This document shows, in pieces, positions 51,347 to 60,590 of a stretch of 64,000 nucleotides of DNA (its first letter is position 1; each line of letters starts with the position of its first letter). This stretch comes from Hyphomicrobiaceae bacterium (GTDB lineage Bacteria; Pseudomonadota; Alphaproteobacteria; Rhizobiales; Hyphomicrobiaceae). Under the pieces are notes generated by a model that was given only the letters and a program-made list of their open reading frames with translations, did no database searches and was not told the DNA's origin. The translations under genes and the position numbers were made by a program. The DNA lies in the NCBI GenBank assembly GCA_022844225.1, contig JALHMC010000011.1:1-64000 (forward strand), in the 5' to 3' direction.

Positions 51347-51422
51347 CCCGGCGTGCCGGCTTGCCAGCAGCTCGGAAGGCCTTTCGAAAGGGCGTCGCAG
51401 GGCGCCACGGCAAAAAGCAAAT

Positions 51423-51456
51423 AAAAAGCCCGCGGCCGGGGGACAGGCCGCGGGCT
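51423..51456 (-). terminator. Rho-independent terminator, minus strand, with no adjacent gene
   Basis: On the minus strand AGCCCGCGGCC pairs with GGCCGCGGGCT (11 bp, 8-nt loop), followed by a T-tract (51427-51423 read on the minus strand, interrupted by one A). The plus strand has A's after the stem, so it does not serve the quinone oxidoreductase. The nearest minus-strand gene is 485 nt away. Confidence 0.75.
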
Positions 51457-51940
51457 AAAAGCGTGACGCCACTATGGGGGGATAGGTGGGACGGCGCCAC
51501 GTTTCGGACACCCCTATGAAAGCCCATCTGTGGCATTTGTGCAAGGGGGATCAGCAAAAATAGTTGATGAATCTCAAACGAATGAGTTTGCACTTGACGA
51601 ATCATAGTTAATTATTTCGCCATCCGCCACGCTGCCGAACCATTCGTAAGCCAGAATAAGCTCATGCGACTGAGAGGGTTATTTCGGTCTACGACGACAG
51701 ATGATCCGGCTCAGCGCAGCAAGTTTGGTCCGCCGCGCTGACTCACGAGATAGCGTTACGCGGGCGCGAACTCACGAGAATTGCCAGATGGACTTGAGCT
51801 TTCGCGGAGCATGGGCGGCCGCTTCGCCGTTGGGTCAGCACATTGGACCGGCGCCCACGCAGATCGAGGAACTGCGGAAAGTTCCAGACCGGGGCACTAT
51901 ATGGGGCGTGCCCGCAGCGGCTCTGGGCGCAGCCTGCACG
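51457..51940. other. Gene-poor stretch upstream of a minus-strand terminator
   Basis: No convincing protein gene on either strand. AT-rich around 51555-51615. A minus-strand small RNA ending at the terminator is possible. Confidence 0.3.
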
Positions 51941-52180
51941 TCAGCTCGCAGCCTTGGCCGGAGACGAGGTGGCGGGCTGTCCAGGGTTGCGCTTGAAGCT
52001 GAGCGTCAGGTTGCCATCGGTCAGCTCCGAGCATTCGACGTGCGCGACAAACGGGTCGGACGCCTCGATGGCAGCAGCCTCCGTGCAGGCGGCGGCAGAG
52101 TCGAAAGGCTTGACGTGAACGCCGTTATCGCCGTTCGGGAGAGCGAGCAGCGTGATCATGACGATGATGATGGGATCCAT
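51941..52180 (-). CDS. Small secreted protein
   Basis: 79 residues. The N-terminus is hydrophobic (MDPIIIVMITLLALPNGDNG), likely a signal peptide or anchor, followed by a compact region with two Cys (SAAACTEAAAIEASDPFVA, HVECSELTDGNLTLSFK). GGAGAA lies 8 nt upstream. Similar small periplasmic proteins with paired Cys are common in Rhizobiales; function unknown. Confidence 0.55.
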   Translation of the reverse strand: MDPIIIVMITLLALPNGDNGVHVKPFDSAAACTEAAAIEASDPFVAHVECSELTDGNLTLSFKRNPGQPATSSPAKAAS

Positions 52181-52431
52181 GGCGCGGTTCTCCGGCGCAT
52201 GAGTGGCGTTGAGGAACGGCTTGACCGCTCCCGCTGCACGCAGAACACGATGGAAAGCCCCCGCTTCCCGCCGCCCGTACGACGAGGCTATCGGCGTCTC
52301 GTACGATCCGGCTGCCTTCGACTCGACTCAACTGACGACGGCCAATCAGCCTTAAGAAAATGGCAACATTTCGAGCAGGTTAGGCTCGGTCCGAGTCTAT
52401 GCGTGCGCGGCATCCGCTGATGCGACGCGAC

Positions 52432-53514
52432 CTACCTCGGCGGAGTGAGGCCCGGCTCCTCCGAGGCCAGCAATTGAGCGAACAGAGCCTCGACCATGCC
52501 GTCGGTGACGTCCTCGATGCGGGACGGACGCCATTTTGGGGCTTTGTCCTTGTCGACGAGCAGTGCGCGCACGCCCTCGGGAAATTCACCCGCCTCGAAC
52601 AGGTGCGTGCAGAGGCGGAACTCCACGTTGAGAGCGGCCTCGAGAGAGCCGAGGCTTGGGGCACGTCGCATGGCCGCCAGGGAAGCCTTGAGCGCCAGCG
52701 GCGACTTCTGGAGAAGATCCGCGCGGGTCTTCATCGCCCAATCGGCGGTCGTCGTCTGCAACTCCGCAAGAATGGCCTCGACGGAAGGCTGGGCGAAGTA
52801 TCGGTCGATCTCCGGCTTCAGTGCCATCAGCGGCGAGTCGGGAACTGGCGCCGCATCGGCCACCTCGTCGAGGATGTCGGAGACCGCTTCGCCGTTGGCG
52901 TCGGTAAGAGCCGCAACGAGGGAGGCGCGCCGCTGGTGCGGGATGTGGACATCGGCGAATCCTGCCTGAATGGCGTCCGAGCCGTTCATGCGCGCGCCCG
53001 TGAGGCCGAGGTAGATGCCGAGTTCGCCAATCGCACGGCCGAGGAGCCAGGTGCCGCCGACATCCGGGATGAGACCGATGCCGGTCTCGGGCATGGCCAG
53101 CATCGAGCGATCGGTGACGATGCGCCCACCACCTTGCGCGTGGGCGGAGAGACCGATGCCGCCTCCCATGACGATGCCGTCCATGATGGCAACGAACGGC
53201 TTCGGATAGCGATGAATAAGGGCATTCAGGCGATATTCCTCGCGCCAGAAGGTGCGGGCGAGACCGGAGCCCTCCGTGCGACTTTCATAGAGCGAAAGCA
53301 CGTCTCCCCCCGCACAGAGAGCGCGGTCGCCGGTGCCGTCGAGAATGACGAGGGCGATCGCCGGATCATCCTTCCAGGCGAGAAGCGTCGACCAGATCTC
53401 ACGGACCATGCCGAGGGTCAGGGCGTTGAGGGCCTTAGGCCTGTTGAGCGTCAGACGGCCTGCGCGGCCCTCGATTCGGATCAGGACCTCGGGCTCGGAC
53501 GTCGGCTGAGACAT
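52432..53514 (-). CDS. 3-hydroxyisobutyryl-CoA hydrolase
   Basis: Crotonase-fold thioesterase of valine degradation, releasing 3-hydroxyisobutyrate. 360 residues, longer than enoyl-CoA hydratases (about 260), as in this subfamily. It has RALCAGGDVLSLYE, GIVMGGGIGLSAHAQ, AMPETGIGLIPDVGGTW (catalytic Glu region) and the C-terminal KDKAPKWRPSRIEDV block of HIBCH/EchA10-like proteins. The start at 53514 is chosen over the in-frame 53583 because PTSEPEVLIRIEG begins the domain. Confidence 0.87.
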   Translation of the reverse strand: MSQPTSEPEVLIRIEGRAGRLTLNRPKALNALTLGMVREIWSTLLAWKDDPAIALVILDGTGDRALCAGGDVLSLYESRTEGSGLARTFWREEYRLNALIHRYPKPFVAIMDGIVMGGGIGLSAHAQGGGRIVTDRSMLAMPETGIGLIPDVGGTWLLGRAIGELGIYLGLTGARMNGSDAIQAGFADVHIPHQRRASLVAALTDANGEAVSDILDEVADAAPVPDSPLMALKPEIDRYFAQPSVEAILAELQTTTADWAMKTRADLLQKSPLALKASLAAMRRAPSLGSLEAALNVEFRLCTHLFEAGEFPEGVRALLVDKDKAPKWRPSRIEDVTDGMVEALFAQLLASEEPGLTPPR

Positions 53515-53620
53515 GGGATGGTGCTCTGCTGATTGGCGCTTTTCGTTCGGCCGATAGTTTAAGGCGTCCCGCGCGCCCGCCAAGGCCGGATTGCAGAGCC
53601 GCGTTGCATCGGAACGAGAA

Positions 53621-53642
53621 AGGGCGGCCCATTGGCCGCCCT
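53621..53642 (-). terminator. Probable terminator of the cytochrome oxidase cluster
   Basis: AGGGCGGCC (53621-53629) pairs with GGCCGCCCT (53634-53642) with a 4-nt loop. On the minus strand it is followed by TTCTCGTT. It lies 29 nt after ctaE. Confidence 0.55.
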
Positions 53643-53670
53643 CCGCAGTGGATAAGCTGTATCGCGTGGC

Positions 53671-54612
53671 TCAGTGGGCACCAGCAGGATTGGCACCGGC
53701 TCCGACCACGTAGATGGCGATGAAGAGGAACAGCCAGACCACGTCGACGAAGTGCCAGTACCAGGCAGCAGCCTCGAAGCCGAAATGCTGCTTGGGCGTG
53801 AAGTGGCCCTTCATCGCGCGGACCAGACAGACTGCAAGGAAAATGGTTCCGATGATGACGTGGAAGCCGTGGAAGCCGGTCGCCATATAGAACGTGGCGC
53901 CGTAGATGTGGCCCGAGAAATTGAACGCAGCGTGCCCGTATTCGTAAGCCTGCAGCAGCGTGAAGATGAAGCCGAGAACCACGGTTGCAAGCAATCCCTG
54001 GATCAGTCCCTTGCGGTTGTTCTCGAGCAGCGCGTGATGCGCCCATGTCACCGTCGTGCCTGACAACAGCAGAACGAGAGTGTTGACGAGCGGCAGTCCC
54101 CACGGATTGAAAGTCGCGGTGAAGTTTTCGCTCGGCTTCGGCGGCCACGTGCCACCGGTCAAGGCGTTGCGCTCGACAAGGCCGATGAGATCCCGACCTT
54201 CGACCACGGAACCGTCGGGTTGGGTGATCGGCAGCGGGTGCACGCCAGAGGGGAAGAGAGAGACGTCGAAATAGGCCCAGAACCAGGCGACAAAGAACAT
54301 CACCTCGGAGGCGATGAACATGATCATGCCGTAGCGCAGATGCAGGCGCACCACGGGGGTATGGTCGCCGCGGTGCGCCTCTTTGATGACATCGCGCCAC
54401 CAGCCGTACATGGTGTACAGCACGCCGAACGTGCCTATGGCGAACAACCAGGGGCCGCGCATTCCCAGCAGCGTGGTTGTGGGGCTGCCGTGCGTCTTCA
54501 TCCAAACGATGGCGCCAACGGCCATCACGAATGCGAACAGCGAGCCGACCGCGGGCCAGGGGCTCGGGTCGACGAGATGGTAGTCGTGGTTCTTGGCGTG
54601 GGTGTCGGCCAT
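53671..54612 (-). CDS. ctaE: Cytochrome c oxidase subunit III
   Basis: 313 residues, integral membrane subunit stabilising the aa3 terminal oxidase and its proton pump. Seven transmembrane helices. Motifs [54 protein letters not shown] and [17 protein letters not shown] include the conserved Glu and the aromatic lipid-binding residues. It is the last gene of the oxidase cluster, 128 nt after ctaG. Confidence 0.96.
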   Translation of the reverse strand: MADTHAKNHDYHLVDPSPWPAVGSLFAFVMAVGAIVWMKTHGSPTTTLLGMRGPWLFAIGTFGVLYTMYGWWRDVIKEAHRGDHTPVVRLHLRYGMIMFIASEVMFFVAWFWAYFDVSLFPSGVHPLPITQPDGSVVEGRDLIGLVERNALTGGTWPPKPSENFTATFNPWGLPLVNTLVLLLSGTTVTWAHHALLENNRKGLIQGLLATVVLGFIFTLLQAYEYGHAAFNFSGHIYGATFYMATGFHGFHVIIGTIFLAVCLVRAMKGHFTPKQHFGFEAAAWYWHFVDVVWLFLFIAIYVVGAGANPAGAH

Positions 54613-54740
54613 CTCGGTTCTCCTGGTCCCCTCATCCTCTGGCGGCTGTCGGTGGCTGGACCACCCTGCCGTTCATCACTTCGAGCGTCTTGTGCGGAAA
54701 GCGGGCAACGGGCTGGCCCGCGGTCTTGCCGCCGATGCAA

Positions 54741-55370
54741 CTATCCCGGTGGTAGCGATTGTTGGGCGCTCTCCTTTGAGCCTGCGTCCCGGTCCTGGGA
54801 CGGTAGGCGCGCCTCTGCGCTGGTCTTGGGCTTCACCACCGGATGGAACGTGTAAGACAGTGCGATCGTGCGAACCATCGCGCCATCGGTATCTTTGACG
54901 ATCGCCGGATCGACGAAGAAGCTCACCGGCATCTCCATCGACTCGCCCGGCTCCAGCCGCTGCTCGGTGAAGCAGAAGCACTCAACCTTGTTGAAGAAGG
55001 CGCCGACCTGCTCGGGCGTCACGTTGAAGGTCGCCGTTCCTACGAGTGGGACCGACGAGCGGTTGGTCGCGCGGTAGAAAGCCAGGTTGTTCTCGCCGAT
55101 GCGCACCTCGGACGTCGTCACCAGCGGTGCGAAGTCCCACTCGAGCCCAGGAGCGACGTTCGAATCGAAGCGCACGGTGATTGTCCGGTCGAGCACCTCG
55201 GTGGATGGAGCGATGGCGCGCTGCGTCGTACCGGCGAACCCCGTGATCTGGCAGAACAACCGATAGAGCGGCACGGAGGCGTAGGCGAGGCCAACCATAC
55301 CGATCGCGATGCTGGCGCAGATAACGGCGACTTTGGCATCCGATCTGGCATGCCCGTGACTGTTCGTCAT
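54741..55370 (-). CDS. ctaG: Cytochrome c oxidase assembly protein CtaG (Cox11 family)
   Basis: 209 residues, single N-terminal transmembrane helix (about 14-36) and a periplasmic immunoglobulin-like domain that delivers copper to the CuB site of subunit I. The copper site CFCF is in FFNKVECFCFTEQRLEPGES, and VSFFVDP precedes the end of the domain. The C-terminal 30 residues are a polar extension. The start overlaps the small coxF-like gene by 4 nt (ATGA). Confidence 0.95.
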   Translation of the reverse strand: MTNSHGHARSDAKVAVICASIAIGMVGLAYASVPLYRLFCQITGFAGTTQRAIAPSTEVLDRTITVRFDSNVAPGLEWDFAPLVTTSEVRIGENNLAFYRATNRSSVPLVGTATFNVTPEQVGAFFNKVECFCFTEQRLEPGESMEMPVSFFVDPAIVKDTDGAMVRTIALSYTFHPVVKPKTSAEARLPSQDRDAGSKESAQQSLPPG

Positions 55371-55576
55371 TTGGGGACCTGCTTGGTTGCGTCTTGGGTA
55401 ACTGGGGGACGTGACGTGAAGCCACCATCCTTTTTGTTGAGCGCGTTCGGCCCCAGTCGGACGATGGTCGCGACATAGAACAGAACGACCAGTGCCGCGA
55501 GCGCGAGCCCAATGGCGAGCGAGCGCATGCGCTGCCGCCGTTTGTGCTCGTCCTCTGCGGAAGTCGCCACGCTCAT
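55367..55576 (-). CDS. Small membrane protein of the oxidase cluster (CoxF-like)
   Basis: 69 residues with one transmembrane helix (about 18-38, SLAIGLALAALVVLFYVATI) and the RLGPNALNKKD end typical of the small protein between ctaB and ctaG in Rhizobiales, often called CoxF. The C-terminal part is polar. Its stop overlaps the ctaG start, implying translational coupling. Function unknown but presumably assembly. Confidence 0.82.
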   Translation of the reverse strand: MSVATSAEDEHKRRQRMRSLAIGLALAALVVLFYVATIVRLGPNALNKKDGGFTSRPPVTQDATKQVPK

Positions 55577-55588
55577 TCCTTTCGCGCC

Positions 55589-56518
55589 TCAGCCAACGAG
55601 ATGCCGGAACGAGTGCTCGGCCAGCAGTACGGCGAACAGCAGGAAAAGATACAGGATCGAGAATGCAAACAGACGTTTGGCAGCCTTGTCCCCCGCCGCG
55701 CTATCGGTCTTGCGCCAGACGTCGACAGCGAGCGCCACGAACGCGATGCCGAGGACGACCGAGACGATTGCATAGACGACGCCACCGAGACCAGTGACGG
55801 CAGGCGCGCAAGCCAGCGGAGCCAGCAGCGCGCTGTAAAGCAGGATCTGGCGCCGCGTCTCACCTGGCCCGGAGACGACCGGCAGCATCGGTACGCCAGC
55901 CGCTTCGTAGTCGCGCGCGCGGTAAAGGGCCAGGGCCCAGAAGTGCGGCGGCGTCCACATGAAGATGATCAGGAAGAGAAGGAAGCTGTCGAGGCTGACG
56001 TCGCCGGTCACGGCCGCCCAGCCGATCATGGGCGGAAAGGCACCAGCGGCACCGCCGATGACGATGTTCTGCGGCGTGCTCCGCTTCAGCCACATCGTGT
56101 AGACGAGCACGTAGAAGGCGATCGTGAACGCCAGCAGAGCTGCCGCGAACCAGCTGACGGTGATGCCGAGAGTGAGCACGGACAACACGGAAAGGACGAG
56201 ACCGAAGGCCAGCGCCTCGTCGGCGGTGACGCGGCCTTGCGGAACGGGGCGTGACCGCGTTCGGTGCATGATGGCGTCGATATCGGCGTCCCACCACATA
56301 TTGAGCGCACCGGATGCTCCGGCTCCGACAGCGATGGCCAGGAGTGCAATGAGACCAAGCGCAGGATGCAGGGCGCCAGGGGCTGCAACCATTCCGGTGA
56401 GCGCGGTGAAGACGACCAGCGACATCACGCGCGGCTTCAGGAGGGCGACGTAATCCTCGATGTCTCCTCCGAGCGTCGGGTTGCTCGTCTCGTCTGATGT
56501 GACCCCGATCTCGGCCAT
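55589..56518 (-). CDS. ctaB: Protoheme IX farnesyltransferase (heme O synthase)
   Basis: 309 residues, about nine transmembrane helices, UbiA-type prenyltransferase adding a farnesyl group to heme b for heme a/o. Catalytic Asp-rich motif [20 protein letters not shown], and [20 protein letters not shown] is the second conserved loop. It lies 96 nt after ctaD. The start at 56518 is used; upstream in-frame residues to 56602 do not resemble the family. Confidence 0.95.
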   Translation of the reverse strand: MAEIGVTSDETSNPTLGGDIEDYVALLKPRVMSLVVFTALTGMVAAPGALHPALGLIALLAIAVGAGASGALNMWWDADIDAIMHRTRSRPVPQGRVTADEALAFGLVLSVLSVLTLGITVSWFAAALLAFTIAFYVLVYTMWLKRSTPQNIVIGGAAGAFPPMIGWAAVTGDVSLDSFLLFLIIFMWTPPHFWALALYRARDYEAAGVPMLPVVSGPGETRRQILLYSALLAPLACAPAVTGLGGVVYAIVSVVLGIAFVALAVDVWRKTDSAAGDKAAKRLFAFSILYLFLLFAVLLAEHSFRHLVG

Positions 56519-56614
56519 GGCGGACAGAAAACTCCTGGTCTCGAGTTCAACGACGGGAAGCGCACGCCCCCCGTCTCGATCGTGATGCTGCGGGATGAGC
56601 AATCACCCGGCAGA

Positions 56615-58258
56615 TTAGTGGTGCTCTTTGGCGTCGATGCGCGGCAGCGTCTCGAAGCAGTGGAACGGAGGCGGCGAAGACAGTGTCCACTCGAGCGTCG
56701 TCGCACCCTCGCCCCACGGATTGTCGGCCGCTTTCTGTTTCTTGGAGAAGGCCATGAACACGCCGAAGAAGAACACCAGGGTCGCGAAGGCGGTCAGGTA
56801 GGAGCCATAGGACGATATCTGGTTCCACTGCGCGAAGGCGTCGGGATAGTCGACATAGCGCCGCGGCATGCCAGCCAGCCCGAGGAAGTGCTGCGGGAAG
56901 AATAGGATGTTGGCGCCGATGAAGGTCAACCAGAAGTGAATGACGCCGATCGTCTCGTTGTACATGTAGCCGGACATCTTCGGGAACCAGTAGTACCAGC
57001 CGGCGAAGATGGCGAAGACGGCTCCGAGCGACAAAACATAGTGGAAGTGAGCGACCACGTAGTAGGTGTCGTGCAGCGCGCGGTCGACGCCGGCGTTTGC
57101 GAGCATCACGCCCGTCACGCCGCCGACGGTGAACAGGAAGATGAAGCCGAACGCCCAGAGCATCGGCACCGTGAAGCGGATCGATCCGCCCCACATGGTC
57201 GCGATCCACGAAAAGACCTTCACGCCGGTCGGCACCGCGATCACCATGGTGGCGAACACGAAATAGGCTTGCGTGTTCACCCCCATGCCGGACGTGTACA
57301 TGTGGTGGGCCCACACGACGAAGCCGACGAGGCCGATGGCGACCATGGCATAGGCCATGCCGAGATAGCCGAAGATCGGCTTCCGCGAGAAGGTCGAGAC
57401 AATGTGGCTGATCATGCCGAAGCCGGGCAGGATCAGGATGTAGACTTCTGGATGGCCGAAGAACCAGAACAGGTGCTGGTAGAGGACGGGATCGCCACCA
57501 CCGGACGCCGTGAAGAACGTCGTGCCGAAATTGCGATCCGTCAGCAGCATGGTGATGGCGCCGGCCAGAACGGGCAGCGACAGCAGCAGCAGGAAGGCCG
57601 TGATAAGCACCGACCAGACGAACAGCGGCATCTTGTGCAGGGTCATGCCTGGCGCGCGCATGTTGAAGATCGTGGTGATGAAGTTGATAGCGCCCAGGAT
57701 CGACGATGCACCGGCGACGTGCAGCGACAGGATCGCGAAGTCCATCGCAGGGCCTGGATGGCCCGTCGTAGAAAGTGGTGCATAGACAGTCCAACCGGCA
57801 CCGACACCGCAGCCCGACATGTCGCCCGGCGGTGCGCACGTACCGGCACCTTCGACGAACATCGAGATGAGGAGCAGCGTAAACGAAGCCGGCAGCAGCC
57901 AGAACGAAATATTGTTCATACGCGGGAAGGCCATGTCCGGCGCGCCGATCATCAGCGGCACGAACCAATTGCCGAATCCGCCGATCATGGCCGGCATGAC
58001 CATGAAGAACACCATGATGAGGCCGTGACCCGTCACGTACACGTTGTACATGTGGGCGCTACCGAAGTACTGCATGCCCGGCTCGGCCAGCTCGAGACGC
58101 ATCATAACGGACAGAAAGCCACCGATCACCCCCGCCACCATGGCGAAGATCAGGTACATCGTGCCGATGTCCTTGTGATTGGTGGAGAACAGCCAGCGAC
58201 CCATGCCGTAAGGCGTGTGCTCATGATCGTCGTGTGATGCGTGCGCGCTGCCGGCCAT
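56615..58258 (-). CDS. ctaD: Cytochrome c oxidase subunit I
   Basis: 547 residues, twelve transmembrane helices, catalytic subunit of the aa3 oxidase carrying heme a, heme a3 and CuB. Motifs [35 protein letters not shown] (D-channel region with the NxxxxP-like Asn), [11 protein letters not shown] (CuB His and cross-linked Tyr), [17 protein letters not shown] and VAHFHYVLS are all present. It lies 89 nt after ctaC and is the centre of the cluster. Confidence 0.97.
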   Translation of the reverse strand: MAGSAHASHDDHEHTPYGMGRWLFSTNHKDIGTMYLIFAMVAGVIGGFLSVMMRLELAEPGMQYFGSAHMYNVYVTGHGLIMVFFMVMPAMIGGFGNWFVPLMIGAPDMAFPRMNNISFWLLPASFTLLLISMFVEGAGTCAPPGDMSGCGVGAGWTVYAPLSTTGHPGPAMDFAILSLHVAGASSILGAINFITTIFNMRAPGMTLHKMPLFVWSVLITAFLLLLSLPVLAGAITMLLTDRNFGTTFFTASGGGDPVLYQHLFWFFGHPEVYILILPGFGMISHIVSTFSRKPIFGYLGMAYAMVAIGLVGFVVWAHHMYTSGMGVNTQAYFVFATMVIAVPTGVKVFSWIATMWGGSIRFTVPMLWAFGFIFLFTVGGVTGVMLANAGVDRALHDTYYVVAHFHYVLSLGAVFAIFAGWYYWFPKMSGYMYNETIGVIHFWLTFIGANILFFPQHFLGLAGMPRRYVDYPDAFAQWNQISSYGSYLTAFATLVFFFGVFMAFSKKQKAADNPWGEGATTLEWTLSSPPPFHCFETLPRIDAKEHH

Positions 58259-58347
58259 TTCTTATCGCCTCGGTTTGCGGAGCTTAGACGGTCTTCGATT
58301 TTATGTTGCGGCTTGCGACGCGTGGACGTCGCAATGCCGAGGCCATG

Positions 58348-59244
58348 TCACTTGGTGGTGGCGGCCACTTTGCTGCCTGATTGCTCGATCGCAGCCTTCT
58401 CAATCAACTCGCGCGCCGGTCCGCGTTTGCGGTCCTTCATCAGCGCTGCCCACTGATCGAAAATCTCGGGCTTCACGACCCGGACGGCGATCGGCATAAA
58501 GGCGTGGTCTTTGCCGCACAACTCGGAGCACTGCCCGTAGTAGACGCCTTCGGCTTTGGGCTTGAACCATGTCGCGGTGGTCCGGCCCGGCACGGCATCG
58601 ACCTTCGAGCCGAACGACGGCACCGTCCAGTTGTGGATCACGTCGCTGGCGGTAACGAGGACATGCACGACCTTGCCGACCGGCACGATAACCTCATTGT
58701 CGACGGCAAGCAGGCGAGGAGCCTTGATGCCCTTCTTGATCCGCTCGTCGCGTTCGGCATCGGTGAGCATGATGGAGGTGAAGTTGAAGCCGCCCTGATC
58801 GGGGTACTGGTAGGTCCAGTTCCACTGATTGCCCGTCGCCTTCAAAGTAACATCGGCCTTCGGGTAGCTGTACTGGGCGAACAGCAGCTTGAAAGACGGA
58901 ATGGCGATGAGCACCAGGATGAAGACGGGGATGATCGTCCAGGCGACCTCGAGCCCCGTGTGATGCGTCGTCTTCGACGGGACCGGGTTGGCGTTCTCGT
59001 TGAAGCGGAACACGACGATCGCGAGCAGGATCAGCACGAAGATCGCGATGGCAATGATGATGACGTTGACGAGATCATGGAACGAGTGGATGCCTTCCGC
59101 GATGTCGGTGACGGCACCTTGCATGCCCATTTGCCACGGAGAGGGTTCTCCGGTTCCCGCCAATGCCGACGTCGCCGAGAATGCGATGGCCGCCGCTGCG
59201 CCGATCACCGTGCTCTGCAACGCGTTCCTGAGCCGTCTCATCAT
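58348..59244 (-). CDS. ctaC: Cytochrome c oxidase subunit II
   Basis: 298 residues: signal peptide (ending ATSALA), two transmembrane helices (about 60-82 and 100-120), and a periplasmic cupredoxin domain. The CuA centre is complete, with ligands in GQCSELCGKDHAFMP (two Cys, Glu carbonyl, His, Met) plus the upstream His of VIHNWTVPS. It receives electrons from cytochrome c. Start at 59244; GAGGAC is 6 nt upstream. Confidence 0.96.
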   Translation of the reverse strand: MMRRLRNALQSTVIGAAAAIAFSATSALAGTGEPSPWQMGMQGAVTDIAEGIHSFHDLVNVIIIAIAIFVLILLAIVVFRFNENANPVPSKTTHHTGLEVAWTIIPVFILVLIAIPSFKLLFAQYSYPKADVTLKATGNQWNWTYQYPDQGGFNFTSIMLTDAERDERIKKGIKAPRLLAVDNEVIVPVGKVVHVLVTASDVIHNWTVPSFGSKVDAVPGRTTATWFKPKAEGVYYGQCSELCGKDHAFMPIAVRVVKPEIFDQWAALMKDRKRGPARELIEKAAIEQSGSKVAATTK

Positions 59245-59636
59245 CCGTCGTCCTCGACCTGCCGCCTGTCTCGCGTCGGGCGCCGGATGCCGGCGCGCCG
59301 CAGTAACCGAATGCCTGGGCCACGCCAGTCGGCATGCCATGCCATCCGGCCAGCCGCAAGTGCGCTACGTGTTGAAAAGGCGATCTCTCCGCGCTGCCGA
59401 CGTCGCATCGGCATTCGAAGATACCTGAGGCCCGCCGCCGTCAGCGGAGCTAAAAAGGACCTGTTCAACCGGCTCTTGCCCAGGCGACGCCTTTACGCGC
59501 ACCCTGCCAGAGAAGTGAGCACGACGCGCGCAGGCGACTCAAGCGCGCTGCGCTGCGGCATATTGCTCGATCGCGCCTCATCCGGCCCCCCCCTCAGGGG
59601 CGCTGTTGGGCAGGCTTTTGATACCGGAGGTCCGCA
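59245..59636. other. Intergenic region upstream of ctaC, no gene seen
   Basis: 392 nt with no supported CDS or RNA. It presumably carries the ctaC promoter on the minus strand. Confidence 0.4.
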
Positions 59637-59726
59637 ATGAATTCACCGGTCGTGCGGCATCGGGGCGTGGTCTCCTCGCCTCGTGCGTGTTATCGGCGTG
59701 CTGTCACTGCCGCGGCCGGACAATGA
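59637..59726 (+). CDS. 29-residue ORF, possible leader peptide upstream of ialB
   Basis: ATG at 59637 with an ideal Shine-Dalgarno (GGAGGT, 5-nt spacing), stop at 59724-59726. It encodes MNSPVVRHRGVVSSPRACYR continuing RAVTAAAGQ: Arg- and Val-rich with one Cys, no membrane segment. It is 98 nt before the IalB-like gene, with a hairpin between. A translated leader or a genuine miniprotein; not in any family I know. Confidence 0.4.
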   Translation: MNSPVVRHRGVVSSPRACYRRAVTAAAGQ

Positions 59727-59747
59727 ATGTCGTCGGCCGTCGGCAGT

Positions 59748-59777
59748 GCGCAATGGGATACCGGGTCCGGATTGCGC
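59748..59777 (+). promoter_or_regulatory. Hairpin between short ORF and ialB
   Basis: GCGCAAT (59748-59754) pairs perfectly with ATTGCGC (59771-59777). The 16-nt loop has further GC self-complementarity. It could be an attenuator or translation-control element. Confidence 0.4.
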
Positions 59778-59824
59778 GCCGCGATCACAGCGGCTGCTGT
59801 TGCCGTCACGGTCAGGAGCAGAAT

Positions 59825-60394
59825 GTGGACGCAATGGGCATGATGCGGCGTTTCGGTTTGCGGTGCCTGGGGCGCGGATTTTGCCGAGCCACGCGTATCG
59901 CCGCGCTGTCTACGATTGTCGTGCTCGCTGGCCTTCTAACCAGGCCCGATCTGGCGGCGGCTCAGTCCGGCACGGTCAAGGCCCAGCACGGGGACTGGCA
60001 GGTAGTGTGCAAGCCGCCGCCGCCTGGCGCCAGGAACGAGATCTGCGCGCTGGTCCAGAGTGTCACGGCCGAGGACCGCAACAATGTCGGCTTGACGGTC
60101 TATTTCCAGGTTTTTTCTAACGGTACGAGGGTTTTGCGTGTCTTTGCCCCACTCGGGGTCTTGCTGCCGCCGGGCCTCGGCTTGAAAATTGACGACCGAG
60201 ACGTCGGCAACGCGCCGTTCCTCCGGTGCCAGAACTTCGCCTGCTACGCGCAGGTTGTGGTCGAGGATAAGCTCATCGAACAGTTGAAGTCAGGCAAGAC
60301 GGCGGTTTTCATCATCTTCCAGACCGAAGAGGCCGGCATCGGCATCCCCATTTCGCTGGGCGGCTTTTCGCAGGCGCTCGCAGCGCTTCGGTGA
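59825..60394 (+). CDS. Invasion-associated locus B (IalB) family protein
   Basis: 189 residues. A signal peptide (hydrophobic about 18-32, ending ADLAAAQ; positions approximate) precedes the IalB domain, which opens VKAQHGDWQVVCKPPP and has FLRCQNFACYAQVVVEDKLI with paired cysteines. Named for Bartonella but widespread in free-living Rhizobiales as a periplasmic protein of unknown function. I chose GTG 59825 because AGGAG lies 6 nt before it; the ATG at 59834 has none at the right spacing. Confidence 0.85.
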   Translation: MDAMGMMRRFGLRCLGRGFCRATRIAALSTIVVLAGLLTRPDLAAAQSGTVKAQHGDWQVVCKPPPPGARNEICALVQSVTAEDRNNVGLTVYFQVFSNGTRVLRVFAPLGVLLPPGLGLKIDDRDVGNAPFLRCQNFACYAQVVVEDKLIEQLKSGKTAVFIIFQTEEAGIGIPISLGGFSQALAALR

Positions 60395-60590
60395 GTGGGC
60401 GCGACCGTCCCATCAAATTTTGCGCGAGAGCGAGCACAACCGGCGCTTCCCGTGGTTGTATATGAATAGATGGCGGGCGGGTCCGATTTTGGACCTACGC
60501 CGTGAACGCTTTCGCGCGCCCGCGCTTTTGCCATCATGTCCCGCTAGCCTCGAACAGGTTGGTGGGAGCCGAGAACGTTGGGAGTACGGC

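Noticed and set aside
56936..58237. Plus-strand ORF (433 codons), His/Asp/Arg/Glu-rich
   Set aside because: Antisense of ctaD, whose copper- and heme-binding motifs are complete.
58381..59640. Plus-strand ORF (419 codons)
   Set aside because: Antisense of ctaC; the frame is only open because of high GC.
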